From assembly GCF_023573145.1 (NCBI RefSeq), contig NZ_CP097636.1:806001-870000 (forward strand): DNA of 64,000 nt, written 5' to 3'. Position 1 is the first letter of the stretch. Every line of letters starts with the position of its first letter. The DNA is from Aquincola tertiaricarbonis (GTDB taxonomy: Bacteria; Pseudomonadota; Gammaproteobacteria; Burkholderiales; Burkholderiaceae_C). Of this stretch, positions 46,911-55,382 are shown one piece after another. The position numbers and the translations under genes are program-made. A model generated the notes under the pieces. The model did not search any database. It worked only from the letters and a program-made list of their open reading frames with translations, and was not told where the DNA came from.

Positions 46911-47163
46911 ATCGCGTCCTTTCACGGCGGTTGCAGCGACGCAGGCTGATGACATGCAGGCTGTCTCCGCGGGGGGTGAACACCAGCATGTGCAGGTGCT
47001 CGCCGATCCGCCCCAGTGCCTGAAAGCGTCGCTCGGGGTACATCTTCCGGGTGTCTTCAGCGATCAAGGCGCTTGACCAGTCGAACTCCTCCGCCAGAGT
47101 GAAAGGCAGGCCGCGTTCAGCGACGTTGCGCTCGCTTTTGGCAGGGTCGAAGGTGAAGCGCAC
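46891..47163 (-). CDS. brnT: BrnT-type ribonuclease toxin
   Basis: A 90-aa RelE-fold toxin that cuts RNA and halts growth. The family pattern is complete: FTFDPAKSERNVAERGLPF at the start, then FDWSSALIAEDTRK, ERRFQALGRIGEHLHMLVFTPRGDSLHVISLRRCNRRERTRY in parts, with the conserved catalytic residues expected in the ISLRRCNRRERTRY end. The pair is the only toxin-antitoxin locus seen in the window. The dehydratase gene downstream of the window's plus direction is on the same strand, 27 bp upstream of brnT. Confidence 0.92.
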   Translation of the reverse strand: MRFTFDPAKSERNVAERGLPFTLAEEFDWSSALIAEDTRKMYPERRFQALGRIGEHLHMLVFTPRGDSLHVISLRRCNRRERTRYAHAKA

Positions 47164-47190
47164 TCAGTTATCGTACCCACAAAAAATTGA

Positions 47191-48159
47191 TCAGTCCACC
47201 TGCTCTTGCCCGGTCATCAGCGCCACGAAGCGGTCGATGCCGATGTTGCCGCCCGACAGCGTGACGCCGACGCGGCGGCCGGCGAAGCGGTGGCGGTGGT
47301 GCATCAGCGCGGCCAGGGCGCAGGCGCCGGAGGGCTCGACCACCAGCTTCAGGCGCTCGAAGACGAAGCGCATCGCTTCCACCACCACCGGGTCGGCGAC
47401 GGTCAGCACGTCCGTCACCAGCGCCTGGATCACTTCGAAGGTGTGCACGCCCACGGCCTGCGTCTGCTGGCCGTCGCAGATGGTGCGCGGCACGTCGATG
47501 TGCACGATGCGGCCTTCGCGCAGCGATTGCTGCATGTCGTTGCCGCGCTCCGGCTCGGCCCCGAAAACCTGGATGTCGGGCAGCAGGTGCTTGGCCGCCA
47601 CGGTGCAGCCCGAGAGGAAGCCACCGCCGCCGGCGCACACGATCAGCGCGTCCAGCTCACCCGCGTCCTCGATCAGCTCCAGCGCCGCCGTGCCCTGGCC
47701 GGCCATCACCGGCAGGTGGTCGAAGGGCGGAATCAGCGCGGCGCCGGTCTCGGCCACCAGCTGGCGGGCGATGGCGGCGCGGTCTTCCTTGTAGCGGTCG
47801 TAGATCACCACCTCGGCGCCATAGCCACGGGTGGCGGCCAGCTTCAGCGTGGGGCTGTCGTGCGGCATCACGATGGTGGCCTTGCAGCCGTGCAGGCGCG
47901 CAGCCAGCGCCACCGCCTGGGCATGGTTGCCGGATGAAAAGGCCACCACGCCCTTGGCGCGCTGCTCGTCGCTGAGCACGTTCACCGCGTTGTAGCCGCC
48001 ACGGAACTTGAAGGCGCCCATGCGCTGCAGGTTCTCGGCCTTCAGGTGCACCTCGCAGCCCAGCAGCGCATCCAGGGTGTGCGAGCGGATGACCGGCGTG
48101 CGGTGGGCCACGCCCTTCAGGCGGTGGGCGGCGGCTTCGACTTCTTGGTAGGTGAGCAT
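47191..48159 (-). CDS. PLP-dependent threonine/serine dehydratase
   Basis: A 322-aa fold-type II PLP enzyme. The PLP-binding lysine is in GAFKFRGGYNA, and the phosphate-binding glycine loop is AGGGGFLSG. SSGNHAQAVALAA holds the typical Ser/Asn-His block. It lacks the C-terminal ACT-like regulatory domain of biosynthetic IlvA, so it is a short catabolic type: threonine dehydratase (TdcB), serine racemase or threo-3-hydroxyaspartate ammonia-lyase. Sequence alone does not decide between them. The ATG at 48159 is used. It is 29 bp after a DUF2917 gene on the same strand. Confidence 0.92.
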   Translation of the reverse strand: MLTYQEVEAAAHRLKGVAHRTPVIRSHTLDALLGCEVHLKAENLQRMGAFKFRGGYNAVNVLSDEQRAKGVVAFSSGNHAQAVALAARLHGCKATIVMPHDSPTLKLAATRGYGAEVVIYDRYKEDRAAIARQLVAETGAALIPPFDHLPVMAGQGTAALELIEDAGELDALIVCAGGGGFLSGCTVAAKHLLPDIQVFGAEPERGNDMQQSLREGRIVHIDVPRTICDGQQTQAVGVHTFEVIQALVTDVLTVADPVVVEAMRFVFERLKLVVEPSGACALAALMHHRHRFAGRRVGVTLSGGNIGIDRFVALMTGQEQVD

Positions 48160-48188
48160 GGTGGCGGTTCTCGCAGGATGGATTCGGG

Positions 48189-48545
48189 TCAGATCCGCGG
48201 CACGCTGCCGGCGCCGGCGGGCCGCAGGCTGGCTGCGGCGGCGCGGGCGGCGGTGGCCGCGGCCTGCAGCAGCTCGCGCGCGGCCCGGCGCCAGAGGGCG
48301 GCAGCACCGGGCACGGGCAGCCCCAGCAGCAGGCTGCTGCGCTCGGCCTGCAGCCACTGCCAGCCGGTCAGCAGCACGGTGTCGCCGTCGCTCAGGCGTT
48401 GCGCCGGCGGGCGGATCGCCGGCCATTGTGGCGCGGCGGTGCAGGCCAGCCGGCCGTGCTGCACCACCAGCCGAACGCCGCGGCCGGCGTCCAGCCAGCG
48501 GCCTTCGCCAGGCTGCAGGGGCAGGGTGAAACGGTCGGTGCGCAT
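48189..48545 (-). CDS. DUF2917 family protein
   Basis: A 118-aa protein. The central pattern RWLDAGRGVRLVVQHGRLACTAAPQ and DGDTVLLTGWQWLQAER (read in parts) matches DUF2917, a small cupin-like fold often encoded beside regulator genes in beta-proteobacteria. Usually a Trp follows the 'G-R-L' turn; here it is replaced by Ala-Cys. The C-terminal 40 residues are an Ala/Arg-rich helix. ATG at 48545. It diverges from the MocR regulator gene, so the two may be controlled through the same spacer. Confidence 0.75.
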   Translation of the reverse strand: MRTDRFTLPLQPGEGRWLDAGRGVRLVVQHGRLACTAAPQWPAIRPPAQRLSDGDTVLLTGWQWLQAERSSLLLGLPVPGAAALWRRAARELLQAAATAARAAAASLRPAGAGSVPRI

Positions 48546-48597
48546 GAGGGGGCTTTCTGGGATCGATGGGACGCCAGCGTACGCAGCGGTGGCCGAT

Positions 48598-48683
48598 CGC
48601 AACAGGCACAGCGGCTGGCGATCTGTTGCGTAGCAGATGGGCCTGAGACGGCGCTGTACTGGTCGTTCCAGCCCCCATCTGTT
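48598..48683. promoter_or_regulatory. Candidate MocR operator
   Basis: The divergent DUF2917/mocR spacer has a perfect inverted repeat CGCAACAG (48598-48605) / CTGTTGCG (48623-48630). ATCTGTT also recurs as a direct repeat at 48621-48627 and 48677-48683. MocR regulators bind paired half-sites in front of their own gene, so this is a plausible site. Binding is inferred. Confidence 0.4.
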
Positions 48684-48721
48684 CCGGTCCGCGCCCAGGC
48701 CGGCGCGGCATCATCGGCCGC

Positions 48722-50170
48722 ATGGAAGTTGCCGTTGCCGAAGACCCGCTGTACCAGCGTATCGCCCAGCATTACCGGGGCGCCATCCGTTCAGGCCTGA
48801 TGCCGGCCGGCGAGCGCATGCCGTCGGTGCGCAGCCTGCAGCGGCTGCATCAGGTGAGCCTGTCGACCGCGCTGCAGGCCTGCCGCCGGCTGGAGGACGA
48901 AGGCCTGCTGGAAGCACGGCCGCGCTCGGGCTATTTCGTGCGTTCGCTGCGACGCGCCGGCATGCAGCCGGCCAGCGAGCCCGACCTGCGCCGTGCGCCC
49001 GATCCGGCGCAGTACGTCGGCATCCACGACCGGGTGTCCGATTTCGTGGCCCGCAGCGAAAGCCGGCCCGCGGTGGCCGACTTCGGCGCCACCTACGCTG
49101 CCGGCAGCCTGTACCCGGCCGATGCCTTGCGCGCCGCCGCGCTGCGGGCGCTGCGCCGCCAGCCCGAGCTGCTGGTGCAACCGGCGCCTGCGGCCGGCGA
49201 TCTGGCGCTGCGCACCGCCATCGCCCGCCGCGCGCTGGACGGCGGCATGCAGCTGACGCCGGACGACATCACCATCACCCATGGCTGCATCGAGGCGCTG
49301 AACGTGGCGCTGCGGGCGGTGGCCCAGCCGGGCGACGTGATCGCGGTGGAGTCGCCCACCTACTACGGCCTGCTGCAGGTGCTGGAAAGCCTGGGCCTGC
49401 GCGCGCTGGAGATCCCGTGCAGCCCGCACACCGGCCTGTCGATCGAGGCGCTGGAGCTGGCCTTCGACACCCACCCGGGCATCAAGGCGGTGGTGGCCTC
49501 GCCCGACTACAACAACCCGCTGGGCTGCGTGATGCCCGATGCCGACAAGGCGCGGCTGGTGGCCCTGTGCGAGCGGCGGCAGGTGCCGCTGATCGAGGAC
49601 GACACCTACGGCGCGCTGGGCGGCAGCGACGTGCCGCTGCGCGCCCTCAAGGCCTGGGACGCCACCGGCAACGTGATCCGCTGCGTGTCGCTGCGCAAGA
49701 CCATCGCGCCCGGCCTGCGGCTGGGCTGGGTGAGCGGCGGGCGTTGGCAGGCCCGCATCCACATGCTGAAGTTTGCGCAGAGCCGCGCCAACGAGGCGCT
49801 GCCGCAGCTGACGATGGCCGAGTTCATGGCCAGCAGCGCCTACGACCGCCACCTGCAGCGGCTGCGCCGGCAGGTCAAGCAGCAGCGCGAACGCATCGCG
49901 GAGGTCATCGACGCCAGCTTCCCGGCCGGCACCCGGCTCAGCGTGCCGGCTGGCGGCATGCTGCTGTGGGTGGAGCTGCCGCCCGGCGTGCAGGCCCATC
50001 CGCTGTTCGAGGCGGCGCTGATGCGTGGCATTCGCGTGGTGCCCGGCACGCTGTTCTCCAACACCTCGCGCTTCGAGCGCTTCGTGCGCTTCAGCTGCGG
50101 CCACCCGGTCACGCGCGAGGCGGAACAGGCGCTGCGCGACCTGGGTGCGATGGCCGCGGCGCAGGTGTAG
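48722..50170 (+). CDS. MocR-type regulator: GntR winged helix fused to an aminotransferase-like domain
   Basis: A 482-aa PLP-dependent regulator. The N-terminal ~75 residues are a GntR winged helix (LYQRIAQHYRGAIRSGLMPAGERMPSVRSL in parts; ARPRSGYFV). The rest is a fold-type I aminotransferase-like domain with SPDYNNPLG, EDDTYGALGG and the PLP lysine in VSLRKTIAPGLRLGWV. Such proteins sense an amino acid or vitamin B6 compound through PLP and control nearby genes. Neighbours suggest control of the dehydratase/DUF2917 side or of the liv genes just downstream (23 bp gap). The ATG at 48722 is used. Confidence 0.92.
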   Translation: MEVAVAEDPLYQRIAQHYRGAIRSGLMPAGERMPSVRSLQRLHQVSLSTALQACRRLEDEGLLEARPRSGYFVRSLRRAGMQPASEPDLRRAPDPAQYVGIHDRVSDFVARSESRPAVADFGATYAAGSLYPADALRAAALRALRRQPELLVQPAPAAGDLALRTAIARRALDGGMQLTPDDITITHGCIEALNVALRAVAQPGDVIAVESPTYYGLLQVLESLGLRALEIPCSPHTGLSIEALELAFDTHPGIKAVVASPDYNNPLGCVMPDADKARLVALCERRQVPLIEDDTYGALGGSDVPLRALKAWDATGNVIRCVSLRKTIAPGLRLGWVSGGRWQARIHMLKFAQSRANEALPQLTMAEFMASSAYDRHLQRLRRQVKQQRERIAEVIDASFPAGTRLSVPAGGMLLWVELPPGVQAHPLFEAALMRGIRVVPGTLFSNTSRFERFVRFSCGHPVTREAEQALRDLGAMAAAQV

Positions 50171-50171
50171 C

Positions 50172-50189
50172 CGCATTGCCGACAATGCG
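50172..50189 (+). promoter_or_regulatory. Hairpin between the MocR gene and livM
   Basis: CGCATTG (50172-50178) pairs with CAATGCG (50183-50189) around a CCGA loop. It starts 2 bp after the MocR stop and ends 4 bp before the livM ATG. It could limit translation of livM from the read-through transcript or end part of the transcripts; no T-run follows. GACAAT at 50181-50186 in the same stretch also resembles a -10 element. Confidence 0.35.
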
Positions 50190-50193
50190 CGGC

Positions 50194-51171
50194 ATGACTG
50201 CACCCGCCAGCCTGCTCGACCACCCTCTGCCCGCCCGCACCGCAGCGCCGGTGCTGGCCGCCCTGGTGCTGCTGCCCCTGGTGGCCGCGGCGCTGGGGCA
50301 GGACTTCTACATCGGCCTCGCCAGCCGCATCCTCATCTTCGCGCTGGCGGCCACCAGCCTGAACCTGATCCTCGGCTTCGGCGGGCTGGTGAGCTTCGGC
50401 CATGCGGCCTTCGTCGGCATCGGCGCCTATGCGGTGGGCATGCTGATGCAGGCGGGCGTCACCTCGGCCTGGGTGGGGCTGCCGGTGGCGGTGCTGGCCA
50501 GCGCGGCGGCCGCGGCGCTGGTGGGCGCGGTGAGCCTGCGCACCCGCGGCGTGTACTTCATCATGATCACGCTGGCCTTTGCGCAGATGCTGTACTACCT
50601 GATGGTCTCGCTGAAGGCCTACGGTGGTGAAGACGGGCTGCCGCTGGCCGGCCGTTCCACGCTGGGCATCGGCCCCTTCGCGGGCCCCGACCTGGCCGAC
50701 GACCGCACGTTCTACTACGCGGTGCTGGCCGTGGCGGCGACCTGCTTCTGGCTGATGCAGCGGCTGCTGAACAGCCGCTTCGGCCACACGCTGCAGGCCC
50801 TGCGCGAGAACGAGCAGCGCATGGCCGCCATCGGCCACTCGCCGCTGCGCACGCGGCTGGCCGCCTTCACGCTGGCCGGCGGCATGGCCGGGCTGGCCGG
50901 TGCGCTGCTGGCCAACCAGAGCAGCTTCGTCAGCCCATCGCTGATGCAGTGGAGCCAGTCGGGCATGCTGATGATCATGGTCATCCTGGGCGGCGTGGGC
51001 CACCTGTGGGGCGGCGTGGTGGGTGCGGCGGTGTTCCTGCTGCTGGAAGAGGTGCTGGCCGGCTACACCATCCACTGGCAGTTCGGCCTGGGCGCGGCGC
51101 TGCTGGCGGTGGTGCTGCTGGCGCCCAACGGGCTGATGAGCCTGCTCGGCCAGCGCAAGGCCCGCGCATGA
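50194..51171 (+). CDS. livM: Branched-chain amino acid type ABC transporter permease LivM
   Basis: A 325-aa membrane permease with 8-9 hydrophobic helices. Family blocks are SLNLILGFGGLVSFGHAAFVGIGAYA in parts, LRTRGVYFIMITLAFAQM and the cytoplasmic coupling loop ALRENEQRMAAIGHSPLRTRLAAF. Substrates of this family range over branched-chain amino acids, urea and aromatic acids. Start is the ATG at 50194 (another in-frame ATG at 50185 lies inside a hairpin). The stop overlaps the livG ATG (ATGA). The partner permease LivH and the binding protein LivK are not encoded nearby. Confidence 0.93.
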   Translation: MTAPASLLDHPLPARTAAPVLAALVLLPLVAAALGQDFYIGLASRILIFALAATSLNLILGFGGLVSFGHAAFVGIGAYAVGMLMQAGVTSAWVGLPVAVLASAAAAALVGAVSLRTRGVYFIMITLAFAQMLYYLMVSLKAYGGEDGLPLAGRSTLGIGPFAGPDLADDRTFYYAVLAVAATCFWLMQRLLNSRFGHTLQALRENEQRMAAIGHSPLRTRLAAFTLAGGMAGLAGALLANQSSFVSPSLMQWSQSGMLMIMVILGGVGHLWGGVVGAAVFLLLEEVLAGYTIHWQFGLGAALLAVVLLAPNGLMSLLGQRKARA

Positions 51172-51928
51172 CGGCGCCGCTGCTGCAGGTGCAAGGCCTG
51201 GTCAAGCGCTTCGGCGGCCTCACGGCCACCGACCAGGCCACGCTGGATGTGCGGCCGGGCGAGATCCATGCGCTCATCGGCCCCAACGGCGCGGGCAAGA
51301 CGACGCTGATCCAGCAGTTGTCCGGCGTGCTGGCGCCGGATGCCGGTCAGATCCGCTTTGCGGGGGACGACATCACCGCGCTGCCGATGTCGCAGCGGGT
51401 GCGCCGCGGCCTGGTGCGCAGCTTCCAGATCACCAGCATCTTCCGCCGGCTGAGCGTGCTCGACAACCTGGCGCTGGCGGTGCCGGCAGGCCCCGGGAGT
51501 GGCGGTTTCTGGCGGCCCGCGCGGGCCGAGCGGGCGCGCTACGAGGCCGCCGCCGCGGTGGCCGAACGGGTGGGCCTGGGCGCGCAATTGCACCGCCTGG
51601 CCGGTGAGCTGGCGCATGGCGAACAGCGCCAGCTGGAGCTGGGCCTGGCGCTGGCCACCCGGCCGCGGCTGCTGCTGCTGGACGAGCCCATGGCCGGCAT
51701 GGGCGCCGACGAGTCCGAGCGCATGGTGGCGCTGCTGCAATCGCTGCGGGCCGAACTGGGCATGCTGCTGGTGGAGCACGACATGGACGCCGTCTTCCGG
51801 CTGGCCGACCGCATCAGCACGCTGGTGGCCGGCCGCGTGATCGCCAGCGGCACACCGCAGCAGATCCGCGAACATCCCGAAGTGCGACGTGCCTACCTGG
51901 GCGACGAGCTGGAAAGCGGGGTCAGCTC

Positions 51929-51932
<4 letters not shown>
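51168..51932 (+). CDS. livG: ABC transporter ATP-binding protein LivG
   Basis: A 254-aa ATPase for the LivM permease. Walker A is GPNGAGKT (residues ~38-45). The signature region reads LAHGEQRQLELG, the usual LivG form of LSxGxQR, and Walker B is RLLLLDEPMAGM. Translation is coupled at both ends: ATGA with livM and GTGA with livF. Confidence 0.95.
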
Positions 51933-52639
<707 letters not shown>

Positions 52640-52735
52640 GCGCCGGCCGCTGGCGCGCGCGCGCCGCGGGCCGACAGCCGCCACCGGGGGCGGGGGCTAT
52701 CCTTTGCGCCATCTGAAGCAGCCTCGAGAACCTGC

Positions 52736-53689
52736 GTGATCCAACCTGCCCGCGATGCGCCTTTCTTCGTCGTGCTCAATCCCGGCTCCGGCCGCGGCGA
52801 CCCGGACGAAACCCGCGCGCTGATCGAGCGCGTGTTCACCGAAGCCGGCCGCGAGCACCAGGTGCTGATGTGCAAGGACCGGCCGGTGTCCCAGGTGGCG
52901 GCCCAGGCCGTGGACCTGGCCTGCGCCCGCCAGGGCATCGTGGTGGCGGCCGGCGGCGACGGCACCATCAACGCGGTGGTCAATGCGGTGCTGGGCCGGG
53001 GCTGTGCCTTCGGCGTGCTGCCGCAGGGCACCTTCAACTACTTCGGCCGCACGCATGGCATCTCGGCCGATACCGAGATCGCCACCCGCGCGCTGCTGGA
53101 GTCGAGCGTGGAGCCGGTGCAGGTGGGCCAGGTCAATGGCCGCGCCTTCATCGTCAACGCCAGCCTGGGCCTGTATCCGCAGCTGCTGGAAGACCGTGAG
53201 GCCTACAAGCAGCGCTACGGCCGCCACCGGGTGGTGGCCTTGTGGTCGGCTGTGGTCACCGTGGTGCGCGGCCACCGGCCGCTGCGGCTGCTGATGAACT
53301 GCGAGGGCGAACAGCGCAAGGTGCGCACGCTCACGCTTTTCGTCGGCAACAACCCGCTGCAGATGGCGCAGATCGGCCTGCCCGAGGCGCCGGTCACCGG
53401 CGCCGGCCAGTTGGCCGCGGTGATGCTGCGGCCGGTCAGCACCTTCCAGCTGCTCAAGCTGATGCTGCAGGGCGCGCTGGGCCGGCTGGGCGAAGCCGAG
53501 GACGTGCGCAGCTTCGCGTTCGAGGAACTGGCCGTGCGGCCGGCCACGCCGCGCCGCAAGGTACGGGTGGCGATGGACGGCGAGCTGTTCGAGATGCGCC
53601 CCCCGCTGGTGTTCTCGGTGTCGCCGCATGCGCTGCCGCTGCTCAAGCCCCGGGCCCTGCCCGGCGATGCAGCGGCCACGCCGCCATGA
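52736..53689 (+). CDS. Diacylglycerol/lipid kinase family protein
   Basis: A 317-aa kinase of the DAGK catalytic family (YegS-like). The nucleotide-binding part has VVLNPGSGRGD and AAGGDGTINAVVNAVLG with the GGDGT signature. The second domain has GVLPQGTFNYFGRTHGI, where LPxGTxNxFA-type sequence contacts substrate, and VNASLGLYPQ. It should transfer phosphate to a lipid alcohol such as diacylglycerol. It starts with GTG at 52736. Its stop overlaps the ATG of the metallophosphoesterase (ATGA), and a PAP2 phosphatase follows, so three lipid-phosphate genes stand together. Confidence 0.9.
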   Translation: MIQPARDAPFFVVLNPGSGRGDPDETRALIERVFTEAGREHQVLMCKDRPVSQVAAQAVDLACARQGIVVAAGGDGTINAVVNAVLGRGCAFGVLPQGTFNYFGRTHGISADTEIATRALLESSVEPVQVGQVNGRAFIVNASLGLYPQLLEDREAYKQRYGRHRVVALWSAVVTVVRGHRPLRLLMNCEGEQRKVRTLTLFVGNNPLQMAQIGLPEAPVTGAGQLAAVMLRPVSTFQLLKLMLQGALGRLGEAEDVRSFAFEELAVRPATPRRKVRVAMDGELFEMRPPLVFSVSPHALPLLKPRALPGDAAATPP

Positions 53690-54507
53690 CGGGCCTGCTG
53701 CAGATCTCCGATCCCCACTTCGGCACTGAGCGGCCCCAGGTGGTGGAGGCGCTGCTGCAGCTGGTGCGCGACCAGGCGCCCGAGTTGGTGGTCATGTCGG
53801 GCGACATCACCCAGCGCGCCCGGCGCGGCCAGTTCGATGCGGCGTGGGCCTTCGTGCAGCGGCTGGCACCGGCGCCGGTGCTGGTGGTGCCGGGCAACCA
53901 CGACCTGCCGCTGTTCAACCTGGTGGCGCGGCTGTGCTGGCCTTATGCGCAACACCGGCGGGTGTTCGGCCCCGAGCTGGAACCGGTGCATGCCAGCGCC
54001 GGCTGGCTGGTGATCGGCGTCAAGACCACGCGCCGCCGCCGCCACAAGGACGGTGAGGTGTCCGATGAGCAGATCGAACGCACCGCCCGCCAGCTGCAGG
54101 CGGCGCGGCCCGACCAGCTGCGGGTGGTGGTGCTGCACCATCCCATCGCGGTGTGCCGCGAGCAGGACGCCGAGAACCTGCTGCACAACCGCGAAGCCGC
54201 GATCGAACGCTGGTCGCAGGCCGGCGCCGATGTGGTGATGGGCGGCCACATCCACCTGCCCTACGTGGTGCCCTTGCATGAGGCCGAAGGTGGGCTGCCG
54301 CGCCGGCTGTGGGCGGTGCAGGCGGGCACCGCCCTCAGCCACCGGGTGCGGCATGAGGCCGGCAACTCGGTGAACCTGCTGCGCCGCGTGGGGCCGGGCG
54401 CCACCGGCGCGCTGCTGGAACGCTGGGATTTCGACGAGGCCCGTGGCCGTTTCAGCGTCGCGACGGTGAACCAACTGGCGCTGTCGCGCTCGGAAGGTGT
54501 CCGTTGA
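53686..54507 (+). CDS. Calcineurin-like metallophosphoesterase
   Basis: A 273-aa phosphoesterase with the two-metal site motifs in order: ISDPHFG (DxH), MSGDITQ (GDxxx), PGNHD (GNHD), VLHHP and GGHIHLPY (GHxH). It resembles cyclic-nucleotide or UDP-diacylglucosamine-type phosphoesterases but has no clear subclass mark. Soluble, no signal peptide. Coupled by ATGA to the lipid kinase and 21 bp before the PAP2 gene, which suggests a shared role in lipid phosphate turnover. Confidence 0.9.
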   Translation: MTGLLQISDPHFGTERPQVVEALLQLVRDQAPELVVMSGDITQRARRGQFDAAWAFVQRLAPAPVLVVPGNHDLPLFNLVARLCWPYAQHRRVFGPELEPVHASAGWLVIGVKTTRRRRHKDGEVSDEQIERTARQLQAARPDQLRVVVLHHPIAVCREQDAENLLHNREAAIERWSQAGADVVMGGHIHLPYVVPLHEAEGGLPRRLWAVQAGTALSHRVRHEAGNSVNLLRRVGPGATGALLERWDFDEARGRFSVATVNQLALSRSEGVR

Positions 54508-54528
54508 GCATTTTGTCGTGACCCTTTG

Positions 54529-55344
54529 ATGACTCCCTCCCTGTCCGACCCGGCGATGCAGCTGGGCGCGCGGCTGGCCGATCAGGCGCTGCTGCTGTAT
54601 GGCGCCGGCCTGCTGTCGGTGCTGCTGCTGGCGGGCGGCGGCTGGCTGCTGCTGCGCCGCGTGGTCAAGCCGCTGGAGCCCGGCGTGCCGCTGCCGCCGC
54701 TGCAGCTGGTGCTGCGCCTGGGCCTGGCGCTGCTGGGCATCGTGGCCACCGCCGCCGCCTTCGCTGAGATGGCCGAGGCCATCGGCCCCGGCGACAGCCT
54801 CGGCCGTTTCGACGAAGCGGTGGCCGCCCGGCTGGCGCAGACGCTGTCGCCGGCGGCGCTGCAGGTGTTTTCGCTGCTCACCCACCTGGGTGACGTGATC
54901 ACGCTCACGGCCGTCAGCATCGCCACCGTGGTGTGGCTGCTGTGGCAGGGCCGCCGCCGCATGGCGCTGGCCTTTGCGCTGGCCACGGCCGGCGGCGGGC
55001 TGCTGAACCGGCTGCTCAAAGTCACCTTCGAGCGCGTGCGCCCGCTGCACGACCACGGCTACGCGGTGGTGGCCGAGGGCTACAGCTTTCCCAGCGGACA
55101 CAGCGCCGGCGCCGCGGTGGTGTACGGCATGCTGGCCTTCGTGCTGCTGCGGACCACGCCGCGCCAGTGGCATGCGCCGCTGGTGGCGGCCGCGGCCGCA
55201 CTGGTGTTCACCATCGGCTTCAGCCGCGTGATGCTGCAGGTGCACTGGGTCAGCGACGTGGCGGCGGGCCTGGCCTCGGGCACCGCCTGGCTGCTGACCT
55301 GCGTGCTCATCATCGACTGGCTGCGGCGGCCGCGCCGGACGTAG
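54529..55344 (+). CDS. PAP2-family phosphatase with complete catalytic motifs
   Basis: A 271-aa integral membrane phosphatase. All three PAP2 motifs are intact: KVTFERVRP, PSGHS and SRVMLQVHWVSD. Six helices are visible. With this layout it should act on lipid phosphates at the periplasmic side, for example phosphatidate, phosphatidylglycerophosphate or undecaprenyl diphosphate. The start is the ATG at 54529, one codon after an in-frame TTG. It ends the lipid kinase-phosphoesterase-PAP2 unit. Confidence 0.92.
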   Translation: MTPSLSDPAMQLGARLADQALLLYGAGLLSVLLLAGGGWLLLRRVVKPLEPGVPLPPLQLVLRLGLALLGIVATAAAFAEMAEAIGPGDSLGRFDEAVAARLAQTLSPAALQVFSLLTHLGDVITLTAVSIATVVWLLWQGRRRMALAFALATAGGGLLNRLLKVTFERVRPLHDHGYAVVAEGYSFPSGHSAGAAVVYGMLAFVLLRTTPRQWHAPLVAAAAALVFTIGFSRVMLQVHWVSDVAAGLASGTAWLLTCVLIIDWLRRPRRT

Positions 55345-55350
55345 CACACT

Positions 55351-55382
55351 CGGGTCTCCCGAAGAACAACACAGGAGACCCG
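55351..55382 (+). promoter_or_regulatory. Hairpin masking the zinc-dehydrogenase ribosome binding site
   Basis: CGGGTCTCC (55351-55359) and GGAGACCCG (55374-55382) are perfect reverse complements, 9 bp, with a 14-nt loop. The right arm contains the only Shine-Dalgarno sequence (GGAG) and touches the ATG at 55383. Folded RNA would hide the ribosome binding site. It could be a thermosensor, a protein-binding site or a translational attenuator. Confidence 0.55.
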
